A stretch of DNA of 38,356 bases from Chryseobacterium sp. Leaf394 (GCF_001424105.1 NZ_LMQH01000010.1:174940-213295); one strand, 5' to 3'. Numbered from the stretch's first letter, positions 1 through 9,023 are shown. The notes: generated from the letters alone by a model not told the origin. Translations and numbers: made by a program.

Positions 1-394
1 CAATAACATTGCTTCCCTGATGAAGAATCAGACTGTCTCCTTTTACAGTGGCTTTCATATCGCCCTTTTCATAAGTGGTAACCTTTCCGTCTGATTTTAT
101 TTTGTCAAGTTTAAAAGTCTTGCCGTTGCTGCTTATTTCCACATCACTTGTTCCCGGATCATAATCAAAAATAACTTTTACCTGTGAGCCGTCGGTTGCT
201 TTATACAGATAATTGGTTCTGATCATCTTTTTACCGTTTACACCGGTATTGTAAGAAACATTCTCATCTTCTTTTCCGTTATCGGCCAAAACAGTTCCGT
301 TGCTATCGGTCTTTAGAATATTTTTATTTCCTTCTTTACCGCAACTGCCTAATAATGCTGAGAAAATAATGATTGCGAAAGCTATATTTTTCAT
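1..394 (-). CDS. MliC-like lipoprotein (3' end cut by window edge)
   Basis: The reading frame starts at the ATG complementary to 392-394 and stays open to the first base of the window, so the C-terminus is missing. The N-terminus is a lipoprotein signal with lipobox LLGSC around residue 18, followed by a polar Gly/Asn/Lys-rich linker. The visible folded part contains a YKATDGSQVKVIF stretch followed by GKTFKLDKI and a KGDMKATVKGDSLIL strand. This strand order resembles the MliC/PliC family (membrane-bound inhibitors of C-type lysozyme), which bind host lysozyme in the periplasm or at the outer membrane. The cysteines usual in that family are not seen in the visible part, so the assignment rests on general pattern only. 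It diverges from the response regulator at 572. Confidence 0.6.
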   Translation of the reverse strand, partial: MKNIAFAIIIFSALLGSCGKEGNKNILKTDSNGTVLADNGKEDENVSYNTGVNGKKMIRTNYLYKATDGSQVKVIFDYDPGTSDVEISSNGKTFKLDKIKSDGKVTTYEKGDMKATVKGDSLILHQGSNVI

Positions 395-522
395 AGTATA
401 TTATTTAATTAAAAAAATTCTGTTAATTCTCTTTTTTGTGTTTAAATTTTAACTAAATTTAAGAAACAAAAACTAAACCATTCCACGGAAACTCAAAACT
501 TTAAAATTACCCGAAAGTGTAA

Positions 523-553
523 TTGCCCCTGTTTCGGATTCTGTCGAAATTTG
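523..553 (+). promoter_or_regulatory. Bacteroidota-type promoter of the two-component operon
   Basis: TTG at 523-525, 20 bases, then GAAATTTG at 546-553 (7 of 8 to TAnnTTTG). The expected transcription start lies about 12 bases before the ATG at 572. The TTG codon at 551 lies inside the -7 box, which argues against it as the start of the regulator. Confidence 0.55.
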
Positions 554-571
554 TCTTTAAATATTAGCAGC

Positions 572-1204
572 ATGAGTATTTCCATAGCCATAGTAGAAGA
601 CGAGAAAAACTACAACAATGCGTTGAAGAAGGTAATCGATTATCAGGACGACATGAAAGTGATTGCCCAGTTTTTCAATGGTAAAAACGCCCTGGATGAT
701 CTCTCATTATACAGTCCAGACGTAGTGATGATGGATATTCAGCTTCAGGATATGCTCGGCATCGACGTCATCTCAAAAATCAAAAAAGACCTGCCCAAAA
801 CACAGTTCATTATGTGTACCAGCTTTGAAGATGACGAAAAAGTCTTCAGTTCCCTGAAAGCCGGAGCTACAGGCTATCTCGTAAAAGGTGAAAGCATGGA
901 TAAAATACTTTCCTCCATTCGCGATGTCTACAGTGGCGGCGCACCAATGAGTTTTTCAATTGCCCGAAAAGTCCTGAGTCATTTTGAAAGAAAAAACACT
1001 GATCAAAACGATTGCGAAGAACTCACAAAACGCGAAACTGAAATTGTCGAACTGCTTTCAGCTGGCCTTTTATACAAAGAGATAGCCGACAAGATTTTCA
1101 TCAGCATCGACACGGTGAAAAAGCACGTCGGAAATATTTACAGAAAACTCCACGTCAATAACAAAGTGGAGGCTATTAATAAATTTAACTATTTTAAAAA
1201 CTAG
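572..1204 (+). CDS. NarL/LuxR-type response regulator
   Basis: A 210-residue DNA-binding response regulator. The receiver domain (residues 1-120) shows the acidic pair E9/D10, the phospho-acceptor D55 in the strand VVMMDIQ, T83/S84 and K105 in GYLVKG. The C-terminal LuxR-type helix-turn-helix (about 150-207) begins LTKRETEIVELL and has the recognition helix in ISIDTVKKHVGNIYRKL. I start it at ATG 572 because a 7-residue TTG extension would overlap the promoter. It is the first gene of a four-gene unit that ends with the cognate-looking HisKA_3 kinase at 2603, and the next gene starts 5 bases after its stop. Base composition is clearly richer in G+C than the next two genes: by hand count the line 841-900 has 29 of 60 G+C. 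Confidence 0.93.
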   Translation: MSISIAIVEDEKNYNNALKKVIDYQDDMKVIAQFFNGKNALDDLSLYSPDVVMMDIQLQDMLGIDVISKIKKDLPKTQFIMCTSFEDDEKVFSSLKAGATGYLVKGESMDKILSSIRDVYSGGAPMSFSIARKVLSHFERKNTDQNDCEELTKRETEIVELLSAGLLYKEIADKIFISIDTVKKHVGNIYRKLHVNNKVEAINKFNYFKN

Positions 1205-1209
1205 AAATT

Positions 1210-2001
1210 ATGAGAACAAGAAAATTATTAACTGTTATACTAACTACCATGTTGTTGTTCTTATTAACAGCCTGTAAGAAAAATAACGTCACTACCAATA
1301 ATGGTGATATTAGTGATTCAGCAATTGTTATAAATAGGATTGATAGTGTATTAATCCAATACTTAACAATCTCAAATATCAAGAAACAACTTAGAAATAT
1401 ACCTGATACATCAGCAGATAGTTATTTTAACTTATATGTAAAAGAACTTTCGCCCTCGTTGACAAATAAAGGCGAGTATCCATTTTTCTTTAAAATCCAA
1501 GATAAAGTTGCGACCGAACTAGACGTAAAAAATGGGAAAAATCCATTTCACTTTATTTTAAGTAGTACAGATAATAAGTTAGACATATTGTATATGTCTC
1601 CTGATGGAGACAAGTATGTGATAACTGAGGTATCAAAATTAACAAAAGTTACCGAGTCAGATTTTATAATTAGAGATAGTATCTTTAAGAAGAATATATA
1701 TGCAAAGATGAATAGAATAAAGATGAACCTTGTAGGAAGTGATCCCCAACATCAAGGTGACAGCTCTTATGGCAATACAACAGACATAATAATACCATAT
1801 GATACTTTTAAAAGTTATGTTCCAAATAATGGTGATTCTGCTTTAACTTTATTTCCAGGCATTATAAGTGACCAGAAAACTAATTCAACGGGAAAAAGTA
1901 AAAAGTTCCATTTTACTTTAATAATGGCAATTTACAGTATTGATTCTCCCGCACCTACAATTTACTATGATGATTTTTGTTTAAAGCCTCCAGGATGTTA
2001 A
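1210..2001 (+). CDS. Unknown lipoprotein embedded in a two-component operon
   Basis: A 263-residue protein with a lipoprotein signal: basic MRTRK, hydrophobic core LLTVILTTMLLFLL, lipobox LTAC with Cys 22, then a KKNN stretch. The mature part is polar and predicted mostly beta, with a run of Ser/Asp/Asn-rich segments and a C-terminal YYDDFCLKPPGC carrying two cysteines. I recognise no family. It starts 5 bases after the response regulator and ends 3 bases before the next membrane protein, so it is certainly co-transcribed. The gene is markedly AT-rich (18 of 60 G+C in 1261-1320). By position it is a candidate periplasmic sensor or ligand-binding subunit for the kinase at 2603, which has no extracytoplasmic domain of its own. 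That role is inference. Confidence 0.75.
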   Translation: MRTRKLLTVILTTMLLFLLTACKKNNVTTNNGDISDSAIVINRIDSVLIQYLTISNIKKQLRNIPDTSADSYFNLYVKELSPSLTNKGEYPFFFKIQDKVATELDVKNGKNPFHFILSSTDNKLDILYMSPDGDKYVITEVSKLTKVTESDFIIRDSIFKKNIYAKMNRIKMNLVGSDPQHQGDSSYGNTTDIIIPYDTFKSYVPNNGDSALTLFPGIISDQKTNSTGKSKKFHFTLIMAIYSIDSPAPTIYYDDFCLKPPGC

Positions 2002-2004
2002 TCT

Positions 2005-2577
2005 ATGCATGAACTATATTTAGTAGTCATTTTTCTATGTCTTGCTTTTTCTATTAATATAAAGAAAGCAAGGCATAGGTTTTTGTATATATATTTTGTT
2101 GTTGTATTTCTTTCAGAAACATTAATATATTGTGGTATCATAGATGGCAACGTTTATGAATTTACAAAATATTTTTATATATTATATATTATATTTTATT
2201 ATAAAAAAATCTTCAAAACTGTTCATAATGTCTGCATACTAATTTTTATTGTTGCAATTTGTTTTTTAAGTGTTAAGATAATCGGACAAGAAAATTTATT
2301 GGCTGTCATCCAAAGTTTTATTTATGTTTTTTTAGCTTTAGAGTGGATGAGACAAGAAATTAATAATGTAAATGAAATTTCAATTAGCGATAAGCAAGAA
2401 TTTTGGTTTAGTGTAGGATTGCTATTGTGGAGTTCCATTTTTTTAATGCGAATTGTACCGTCCATATTTTTTGCCAGTAACGATGATTCTTTTTTTCGAG
2501 ATATTAATTTTTTTTATCAATGGATTACAATCATTTGTTATGGCATATTCTTAAAAGGTATATTTTCAGTAAAGTAA
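2005..2577 (+). CDS. Unknown polytopic membrane protein, putative sensor partner
   Basis: A 190-residue integral membrane protein with about six hydrophobic helices, starting MHELYLVVIFLCLAF and ending GIFLKGIFSVK. The first pair of helices is linked by the basic loop NIKKARHRF. A soluble loop around residues 110-130 (QEINNVNEISISDKQ) separates the N- and C-terminal halves. I recognise no named domain. It follows the lipoprotein after 3 bases and precedes the histidine kinase by 25 bases. Composition is extremely AT-rich (only 4 of 60 G+C in 2161-2220), far from the flanking regulator and kinase-core sequences. Its place between regulator and kinase suggests a transmembrane signal-transfer component, but nothing in the sequence proves this. 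Confidence 0.75.
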   Translation: MHELYLVVIFLCLAFSINIKKARHRFLYIYFVVVFLSETLIYCGIIDGNVYEFTKYFYILYIIFYYKKIFKTVHNVCILIFIVAICFLSVKIIGQENLLAVIQSFIYVFLALEWMRQEINNVNEISISDKQEFWFSVGLLLWSSIFLMRIVPSIFFASNDDSFFRDINFFYQWITIICYGIFLKGIFSVK

Positions 2578-2602
2578 ATACTAATTTAATTACTTATCAT
2601 AT

Positions 2603-3382
2603 ATGAGTCATTTAGATAAATTGAAATTGGCATATATAATTGCAGTTTTAATCATGTTACTTTTTGTGGCATTTATTGTCTTTGTGATTATGATGTATAA
2701 TAAAAAGCAAATACTCTATCTTAAAGAAAAGCAGCAAAATTCCGAACATCAAAACCAGCTCCTCCAAAAAGAATTAGAAAAACAAAAACTCATAGAACAG
2801 GAACGTGAACGCATTTCCCACGATATGCACGACGATCTTGGTGCAGGTATTTCAGCATTAAAATTGCAGGCAGAATTTTTAAAGCAAAAAGCAGATAACG
2901 GCGATCTGATCAGCGATATCGATGAACTTTTAAAAACCTCTGAAGAAATGAACCTTTCCATGAGGGAAATGCTTTGGAGTCTGAACTCCGGAAATGATAC
3001 CATCGGAAGTTTTGTGGAGTATGCTAAAATGTATGCATTTAATTTTTTAAAGAAAACAAAAATTCAATTGGTTTCAGAAGAACAAAATGTAAATTCAGAA
3101 ACAGTCATTACAACAGAACAGAGAAGAAATCTTTTTCTCTGTTTGAAAGAAGCCTTAAACAATGCGTATAAACACAGTCAATCCAATCAACTAAAATTAT
3201 CGTTTATCCAAAAAGATAAAGAATTCATGATGAAAATTTCTGATAATGGTATCGGTCTTCATGAAACAAACTCAGAAGGAAATGGTCTCCGAAATATGAA
3301 ACGCAGAATGCAGGAACAAAAAGGACAATGCGAAGTGACGACAGAGAATGGAACTCATTTGTTTTTCAAGATAGATTTGTAA
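2603..3382 (+). CDS. Membrane-anchored sensor histidine kinase, HisKA_3 type
   Basis: A 259-residue kinase. One membrane helix (about residues 10-32) is followed by a Gln/Glu/Lys-rich coiled coil (35-70). The HisKA_3 dimerisation domain has phospho-acceptor H76 in ISHDMHDDLGAGIS. The HATPase_c domain shows the N box EALNNAYKHS (183-192), G1 box DNGIG (214-218) and G2 box GNGLRNMKRR (226-235). The periplasmic segment is negligible, so it cannot bind a ligand outside the cell unaided. Its natural partner is the NarL-type regulator at 572, which completes the usual HisKA_3/LuxR pairing. The first roughly 110 bases share the very AT-rich composition of the two preceding genes. From about 2740 onward the gene becomes richer in G+C (25 of 60 in 2941-3000). 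A strong terminator follows. Confidence 0.92.
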   Translation: MSHLDKLKLAYIIAVLIMLLFVAFIVFVIMMYNKKQILYLKEKQQNSEHQNQLLQKELEKQKLIEQERERISHDMHDDLGAGISALKLQAEFLKQKADNGDLISDIDELLKTSEEMNLSMREMLWSLNSGNDTIGSFVEYAKMYAFNFLKKTKIQLVSEEQNVNSETVITTEQRRNLFLCLKEALNNAYKHSQSNQLKLSFIQKDKEFMMKISDNGIGLHETNSEGNGLRNMKRRMQEQKGQCEVTTENGTHLFFKIDL

Positions 3383-3401
3383 GCAAGAATCGTAAACATC
3401 T

Positions 3402-3435
3402 AAAAACAGCATCATTTTAATGGTGCTGTTTTTTT
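3402..3435 (+). terminator. Rho-independent terminator of the two-component operon
   Basis: A 15-bp stem (left arm 3402-3416, with CAGCATCATT; right arm to 3433) has a 3-base loop, one G·T pair and a terminal T run. It closes the regulator-lipoprotein-membrane protein-kinase transcript. Confidence 0.85.
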
Positions 3436-3460
3436 GTGCTTAAAGTACCCGTTTGGGTAA

Positions 3461-3491
3461 TTGATTTGCGATGTTTTTAAATAGAAATTTG
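3461..3491 (+). promoter_or_regulatory. Promoter of the 3517-4990 gene pair
   Basis: TTG at 3461-3463, 20 bases, GAAATTTG at 3484-3491. This is the same -7 variant and spacing as the promoter before the gene at 572. The ATG at 3517 follows about 20 bases after the expected start point. A small perfect inverted repeat TACCC-GTTT-GGGTA lies just upstream. Confidence 0.5.
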
Positions 3492-3516
3492 ATGTATAAA
3501 ACAAATACTAATAATC

Positions 3517-3834
3517 ATGAAAACTTTAAAATTAAAAGTAACCATCTCGGGAGGTTTGGCAGATTACGGAATTACCTATAAGCTACACAAGAAAGGAGAC
3601 ATAATTTCTGCTGAGAAAAAAGAAAAAAGTTTTGAAAAGAAATTCACAAACTTAGACGGAATGTATATGCTGTACATCAAGGGAACTGGGCCGGCCACAG
3701 AGGAGAAAAAAGTTAGAATTGAGCTCATTTATGATGATTCGGAGATAGATCTTTTAGATAATATTTCTACGGAAAATCCTATCGAAGAAATCACATATGA
3801 GATAGGAGCAGATTATTATTTTAAAACACGATAA
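3517..3834 (+). CDS. Small unknown beta-rich protein
   Basis: A 105-residue protein without signal peptide or membrane helix. The first residues MKTLKLKVTISGG form an amphipathic strand, and the remainder alternates short predicted strands with charged loops (KKEKSFEKKF, EEKKVRIELIYDD). I recognise no family. Two features suggest a small immunoglobulin-like or jelly-roll accessory protein rather than an enzyme: its size, and the lack of conserved-looking His/Asp/Cys sets. It is followed after one base by the secreted protein at 3836, so the two are translated from one message and probably act together. No terminator lies between them. Confidence 0.65.
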   Translation: MKTLKLKVTISGGLADYGITYKLHKKGDIISAEKKEKSFEKKFTNLDGMYMLYIKGTGPATEEKKVRIELIYDDSEIDLLDNISTENPIEEITYEIGADYYFKTR

Positions 3835-3835
3835 G

Positions 3836-4990
3836 ATGAAAACTAAAATTATCATAGGTATCTGCTTATTTTTATACTGTTCTGCTTTTTGCCAGAATAA
3901 AAAAGTTGATAGCTTAGTGGAAGACAGAACAAAGAAAGACGTTTTGGAAGAAGTTGAAGAAAGAAAATCAGCTAATTGGAAAGACGTTATTACGAATTAC
4001 TATCAATTGGCCCTAAAAGATTTGGGAGGAGAAGATCAGAGATTCGAATTGAAGACCACATTATTCAACTTGAAAGCCCAGGCAAATAATGAACTTTGGA
4101 TTGATTATAACTACGAAAAAGAAAACTTTGCGCGAAACTTCCAGATAGAGGCAGGTCTTTCACTCAAGGATGATTATAGTATCAAAGGATTTAATTATGG
4201 CTTAGGGTGGGCATACAATGAAAGAGATAGAAGCATAAAAACGCTGTTTAATTCAAAATCTTCAGTGATTTTTGATCAATATATAAATGATCTGATGGAT
4301 GCTAAGGCCAAGTACAGTAATGATCTTATAGAAGCAGGAGATACCGAAACAGATATAAAAATAAACAAAATATCGGAAATCGAAAAAAAGTATAGATCCA
4401 ATGAAAATGTTATCAATATGATTCCCCTCAAAGATTTTCCAGAAGATTTCAGAAAATATTTATCAGATCACTACGAAAGTTATCCAGAAAAGTTTATGAA
4501 ACTCAGCAGACAAGATATTGAAGAAATAGAAAGACAGCCATACTTTTTCATAGGATTCAACGGTTCCATCAGTAATAATACCAAATTTTTAGACAATTAC
4601 AAAATAGAAACTGTCTACTTACGTGGAATTAAGACCAGTCGTTTAAAAATGGAGATAGACTTTAGAAACTCTTTCGTTATCACAAAAGATCTCGTAAGTG
4701 ATACCCCCGAAACAAATAAAAATTTTATTTCCCAATTAGGACTCAATATAGCAGTTTTGAGCAAAGAAAAATCCTTCTTGGAAATGAAGCCCTCATTTGA
4801 ATTTAGGAGAAACCTGATGAAAAGTATGATTCTTGATGAGAATGAAAATTTTTTCGCCAATACGGATATCAGGATAAGAATTTACAAAGACGTATGGCTT
4901 CCGCTTATACTGAAGTATGACGTTAAGAAAGGAAACCTTTTCGGATTTCTCAACGTCAGTTTCAACTTTGATGCAGTAAAAAAAGAATAG
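3836..4990 (+). CDS. Unknown secreted protein, possible outer-membrane beta-barrel
   Basis: A 384-residue protein with a classical signal peptide (MKTKIIIGICLFLYCSAFCQ, cleavage after about residue 20). A charged, probably helical region (NKKVDSLVEDRTKKDVLEEVEERK) follows. From about residue 75 the sequence shows alternating hydrophobic and polar residues with aromatic strand ends (WIDYNYEKENFARNFQIEAG, YFFIGFNGSI, LGFLNVSFNFD-like C-terminus), as in outer-membrane barrels. A long charged insertion lies around 140-220. I recognise no named family. It forms a two-gene unit with the small protein at 3517. The barrel reading is inference from the strand pattern. A periplasmic beta-protein is the alternative. 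Confidence 0.65.
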   Translation: MKTKIIIGICLFLYCSAFCQNKKVDSLVEDRTKKDVLEEVEERKSANWKDVITNYYQLALKDLGGEDQRFELKTTLFNLKAQANNELWIDYNYEKENFARNFQIEAGLSLKDDYSIKGFNYGLGWAYNERDRSIKTLFNSKSSVIFDQYINDLMDAKAKYSNDLIEAGDTETDIKINKISEIEKKYRSNENVINMIPLKDFPEDFRKYLSDHYESYPEKFMKLSRQDIEEIERQPYFFIGFNGSISNNTKFLDNYKIETVYLRGIKTSRLKMEIDFRNSFVITKDLVSDTPETNKNFISQLGLNIAVLSKEKSFLEMKPSFEFRRNLMKSMILDENENFFANTDIRIRIYKDVWLPLILKYDVKKGNLFGFLNVSFNFDAVKKE

Positions 4991-5012
4991 CTAAATAATA
5001 ATCTTAATGATT

Positions 5013-5056
5013 GAGCCTTTTCTTGAATTTTTCATGGGAAGGTTCTTTGTTTTTTT
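5013..5056 (+). terminator. Probable terminator after the 3517-4990 unit
   Basis: GAGCCTT (5013-5019) pairs with AAGGTTC (5039-5045) with one G·T pair. It is followed by TTTGTTTTTTT. The loop is long (19 bases), so this is only a moderate candidate. Confidence 0.4.
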
Positions 5057-5165
5057 ACAGGTAACATCAAAACAGATATTGCTGAATTTTTAACATTAAC
5101 TAAAATTTAACTCAAAAAACCACCACAAAATAACACTCCCGTAACTCAAAGATTTAAAATTTCAG

Positions 5166-5173
5166 TAAATTTG
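5166..5173 (+). promoter_or_regulatory. -7 box of the enolase promoter
   Basis: TAAATTTG is a perfect match to TAnnTTTG, 25 bases upstream of the enolase ATG. No clear TTG element is seen at the expected distance upstream. Confidence 0.5.
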
Positions 5174-5186
5174 TCTGAAACTATAA

Positions 5187-6491
<1,305 letters not shown>

Positions 6492-6497
6492 TAAAAT

Positions 6498-6538
6498 CTA
6501 AAAAAAACAGAATACTATTTTTTGGTTGCTGTTTTTTT
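6498..6538 (+). terminator. Weak terminator between eno and gltA
   Basis: AAAAAAACAG pairs with CTGTTTTTTT around an AT-rich loop. Most pairs are A-T, so termination may be partial, allowing some read-through into the citrate synthase gene. Confidence 0.45.
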
Positions 6539-6576
6539 GTGTATTTTTAAGAAATTTAAAATAAAATATTATAATA

Positions 6577-7863
6577 ATGTCAGACAACAAAGTTATATTG
6601 AATTACGACGGTAATTCGTATGAATATCCTATCGTAGATAGTACAATCGGAGACAGAGGAATAGATATTTCAAAATTAAGAGACCAGACAGGTCTTATTA
6701 CCTTAGATTTAGGATACAAAAATACGGGTGCTACGCTTAGCGACATCACGTATCTTGACGGTGATCAGGGAGAATTGTTCTACAGAGGTTATCCTATTGA
6801 GCAAATCGCTGAAAAGTCAAACTTTACAGAAGTAATGTACCTTTTGTTACACGGTGAATTACCGACTGAAGAGCAGTTCAATACCTTCAACGGTAATATC
6901 AAAAAATATAACTTCGTAGCAGAGGAGATGAAAAAAATCATCGATGCTTTCCCTCGTTCTGCGCACCCAATGGGAGTTTTATCTACATTGACATCTGCTT
7001 TAACGGCATTTAACCCTAAAGCGGTGAATGTACAGTCTAAAGAAGAAATGGATCTAGCTGCTGAACTTCTTATTGCTAAATTCGCTCACCTTTGTGCGTG
7101 GACCTACAGAAAAACTTTAGGTTTACCGTTAAACCACGGAGATAACAGCTTAAACTATGTAGAAAACTTCTACAAAATGGCATTCAGATTACCAAATGAA
7201 GAGTTTGAAATCAATCCTGTGGTAACTGAAGCTTTAGATAAATTATTAATCCTTCACGCTGACCACGAGCAAAACTGTTCTACATCTACTGTAAGAATGG
7301 TAGGTTCTGCTCACACAGGTCTTTTTGCATCAGTTTCTGCCGGTATTTCTGCTCTTTGGGGACCACTTCACGGTGGTGCAAACCAAGCAGTTATCGAAAT
7401 GCTTGAATTGATTGAAAAAGACGGAGGTGATGTAAACAAATGGGTTGCTAAAGCAAAAGATAAGAACGACAGCTTCCGTTTAATGGGCTTTGGTCACAGA
7501 GTGTACAAAAACTTCGATCCAAGAGCAAAAATCATCAAGAAAGCTGCTGATGACTTATTAGCTGCTCTAGGAATTGAAGATAAAGCACTTGATATTGCAA
7601 TGCAGTTAGAGAAAGTAGCTCTTGAAGACGAATACTTCATCGAAAGAAAACTATATCCAAACGTAGATTTCTATTCAGGAATTATCTACAGAGCATTGGG
7701 AGTTCCTACAGAAATGTTTACAGTAATGTTCGCATTGGGAAGACTTCCTGGATGGATCGCTCAGTGGAAAGAAATGAGATTAAAAGGAGACCCTATCGGA
7801 AGACCAAGACAGGTTTACCAGGGCGCTCAAAAAAGAGATTATATCGATATTACAAACAGATAA
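6577..7863 (+). CDS. gltA: Citrate synthase
   Basis: A 428-residue type II (hexameric-type) citrate synthase that condenses acetyl-CoA and oxaloacetate to citrate as the entry step of the TCA cycle. It has the N-terminal beta domain typical of the Gram-negative type (VILNYDGNSYEYPIVDSTIG). The substrate and catalytic regions are visible: HADHEQNCSTSTVRMVGS, the GPLHGGANQAVIEML helix with the catalytic histidine, the signature GFGHRVYKNFDPRA, and a C-terminal catalytic-Asp/Arg region PNVDFYSGIIYRALG. The length and both termini agree with the family. It lies just downstream of enolase on the same strand and ends in a strong terminator. No frameshift or missing residue is seen. Confidence 0.98.
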   Translation: MSDNKVILNYDGNSYEYPIVDSTIGDRGIDISKLRDQTGLITLDLGYKNTGATLSDITYLDGDQGELFYRGYPIEQIAEKSNFTEVMYLLLHGELPTEEQFNTFNGNIKKYNFVAEEMKKIIDAFPRSAHPMGVLSTLTSALTAFNPKAVNVQSKEEMDLAAELLIAKFAHLCAWTYRKTLGLPLNHGDNSLNYVENFYKMAFRLPNEEFEINPVVTEALDKLLILHADHEQNCSTSTVRMVGSAHTGLFASVSAGISALWGPLHGGANQAVIEMLELIEKDGGDVNKWVAKAKDKNDSFRLMGFGHRVYKNFDPRAKIIKKAADDLLAALGIEDKALDIAMQLEKVALEDEYFIERKLYPNVDFYSGIIYRALGVPTEMFTVMFALGRLPGWIAQWKEMRLKGDPIGRPRQVYQGAQKRDYIDITNR

Positions 7864-7885
7864 TATTGGTTTATCATATAAATTT

Positions 7886-7919
7886 AAAATCCCAAAGTTT
7901 TTGCTTTGGGATTTTTTTT
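7886..7919 (+). terminator. Strong terminator after gltA
   Basis: A 12-bp perfect stem (7886-7897 with 7904-7915, containing ATCCCAAAG/CTTTGGGAT) with a 6-base loop and a T run. It would also work weakly on the minus strand. Confidence 0.9.
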
Positions 7920-7990
7920 CTTTAATCTGTAAAAATTGCTACAGTCTTAGATTTCATTATACTAATAGTTTTCAGTTGAAATTTAAACAT

Positions 7991-8016
7991 AAAAAAGGAG
8001 ACCTTTTCAGATCTCC
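7991..8016 (-). terminator. Candidate terminator, minus strand
   Basis: On the minus strand GGAGA pairs with TCTCC around a 10-base loop, followed by six T. It lies downstream of the short relic frame at 8055-8138. Confidence 0.5.
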
Positions 8017-8178
8017 CATAATCAGACATTCACAAATTATTATATAAGCCTGTCTTACTGATTCACCGGAATTTTAAAGCTTGCCCAATGGCTATTATTA
8101 CATTTGTGTTTGGTATAATAACGGTTATTCTGGTGCTGTCAGAGCTTAATTTTATGAAAGCTGAGAGTAAACTTTTCT

Positions 8179-8212
8179 AAAAAAAAACTTCGGCCAGCTG
8201 TACCGGCCGAAG
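8179..8212 (-). terminator. Strong terminator of the secreted-protein operon
   Basis: On the minus strand CTTCGGCC (8212-8205) pairs with GGCCGAAG (8195-8188), followed by nine T. This is the likely 3' end of the transcript carrying the genes at 9070 and 8468. Confidence 0.8.
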
Positions 8213-8467
8213 ACACCTAAGATGATAACATAGGCAGATATTAAATAATCCGTTGCAAACTTGAAAGGGTATGAGCGCTGCGCTTTTCTGCCATCTGTCT
8301 TTTAAACACAATTTAAAACAAGTTCTATCAGATACTGATGAAAATGTAATTAAGGATGTCTACAACATTAAAATTATTCGGTTCAATATCTTTCAAATTA
8401 ATACCGCCGGCGCTGAATATTGTATTACACTGCTGTAGCGAATTCGCCGGTGGTATTTGAAATTAGT

Positions 8468-9001
8468 TTAAGGAATCCAGAATGCCCATTTGCTGCCATC
8501 GAAAAAAGCAAGGTATTTTTTACTTCCCTTTACGTAGACCATCATTCCGGGACTTGGATTCACGATATTTTCAATATTGGTTACTGTAGGAAGTACCATA
8601 GCCTTCGTCGTCGATTCCAATACCAAAACACCATCAGCAGCACTCGTTGTACTACCGATAATGGCTTTTGCATTTATACCATCTGCTGTTGCAGGTTGAT
8701 TAACCAAAGATGAACTGATATCCGAGTCTCCGCTTAAAACTACCCAGGAGCTGCCGTTGTATAATTTTACCTTGGCAGAGGTAAGAACTGTACTGTCCAA
8801 CAGAATAGTTCCGGGAGCCGGGTTAGCCGGAAGCGTTCTTACATAAGGTAAGATTATTCCTTTGTCGCCGCTGTTGGCGAACTCAAGCAGTACCGATTGT
8901 TTTTTATTGGCCGGAGCTGTGCCTGCAGCATCTCCAATAATCACCTGGGCCCCCATGGAGGTAGCCCATATAAAAAGCATTGTTATAAATATTTTTTTCA
9001 T
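8468..9001 (-). CDS. Secreted protein with two copies of a short surface-protein module
   Basis: A 177-residue protein with a signal peptide (MKKIFITMLFIWATSMGAQ, cleavage after Gln 19). The mature part contains two related segments. The first reads GIILPYVRTLPANPAPGTIL and continues to KVKLYNGSSWVVL. The second reads AMVLPTVTNIENIVNPSPGM and continues to YLAFFDGSKWAFW. Both share the pattern LP-x-V, N-x-P-x-PG, a hydrophobic strand, then K-(L/F)-(Y/F)-(N/D)-G-S-x-W. The same module occurs once at the C-terminus of the much larger protein encoded immediately upstream (9070-11352). In Bacteroidota such modules are common at the ends of surface and adhesin-like proteins, but I cannot name a characterised function. 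The gap to the upstream gene is 68 bases and contains a hairpin. Confidence 0.75.
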   Translation of the reverse strand: MKKIFITMLFIWATSMGAQVIIGDAAGTAPANKKQSVLLEFANSGDKGIILPYVRTLPANPAPGTILLDSTVLTSAKVKLYNGSSWVVLSGDSDISSSLVNQPATADGINAKAIIGSTTSAADGVLVLESTTKAMVLPTVTNIENIVNPSPGMMVYVKGSKKYLAFFDGSKWAFWIP

Positions 9002-9023
9002 TTGATTTTAATTAAGGAGTTGT

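Larger units (their letters stand above)
7921..8467. other. Gene-free stretch with minus-strand terminators and a short relic frame
   Basis: No convincing gene. Reading the minus strand, it contains: a long imperfect stem (8402-8411 with 8443-8452, ACCGCCGGCG against CGCCGGTGGT) just after the stop of the gene at 8468; the strong terminator at 8179-8212; a short open frame 8055-8138 without a start codon, whose end (SHWASFKIPVNQ) resembles the C-termini of surface proteins; and a second terminator at 7991-8016. The last two together look like the tail of a decayed gene with its own terminator. Confidence 0.4.

Noticed and set aside
551..571. Upstream TTG start for the response regulator
   Set aside because: The TTG lies inside the -7 box; the ATG at 572 gives the normal receiver-domain start.
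8420..8713. A 97-codon plus-strand frame over the end of the secreted protein gene
   Set aside because: It is antisense to a clear signal-peptide protein and has no family features.
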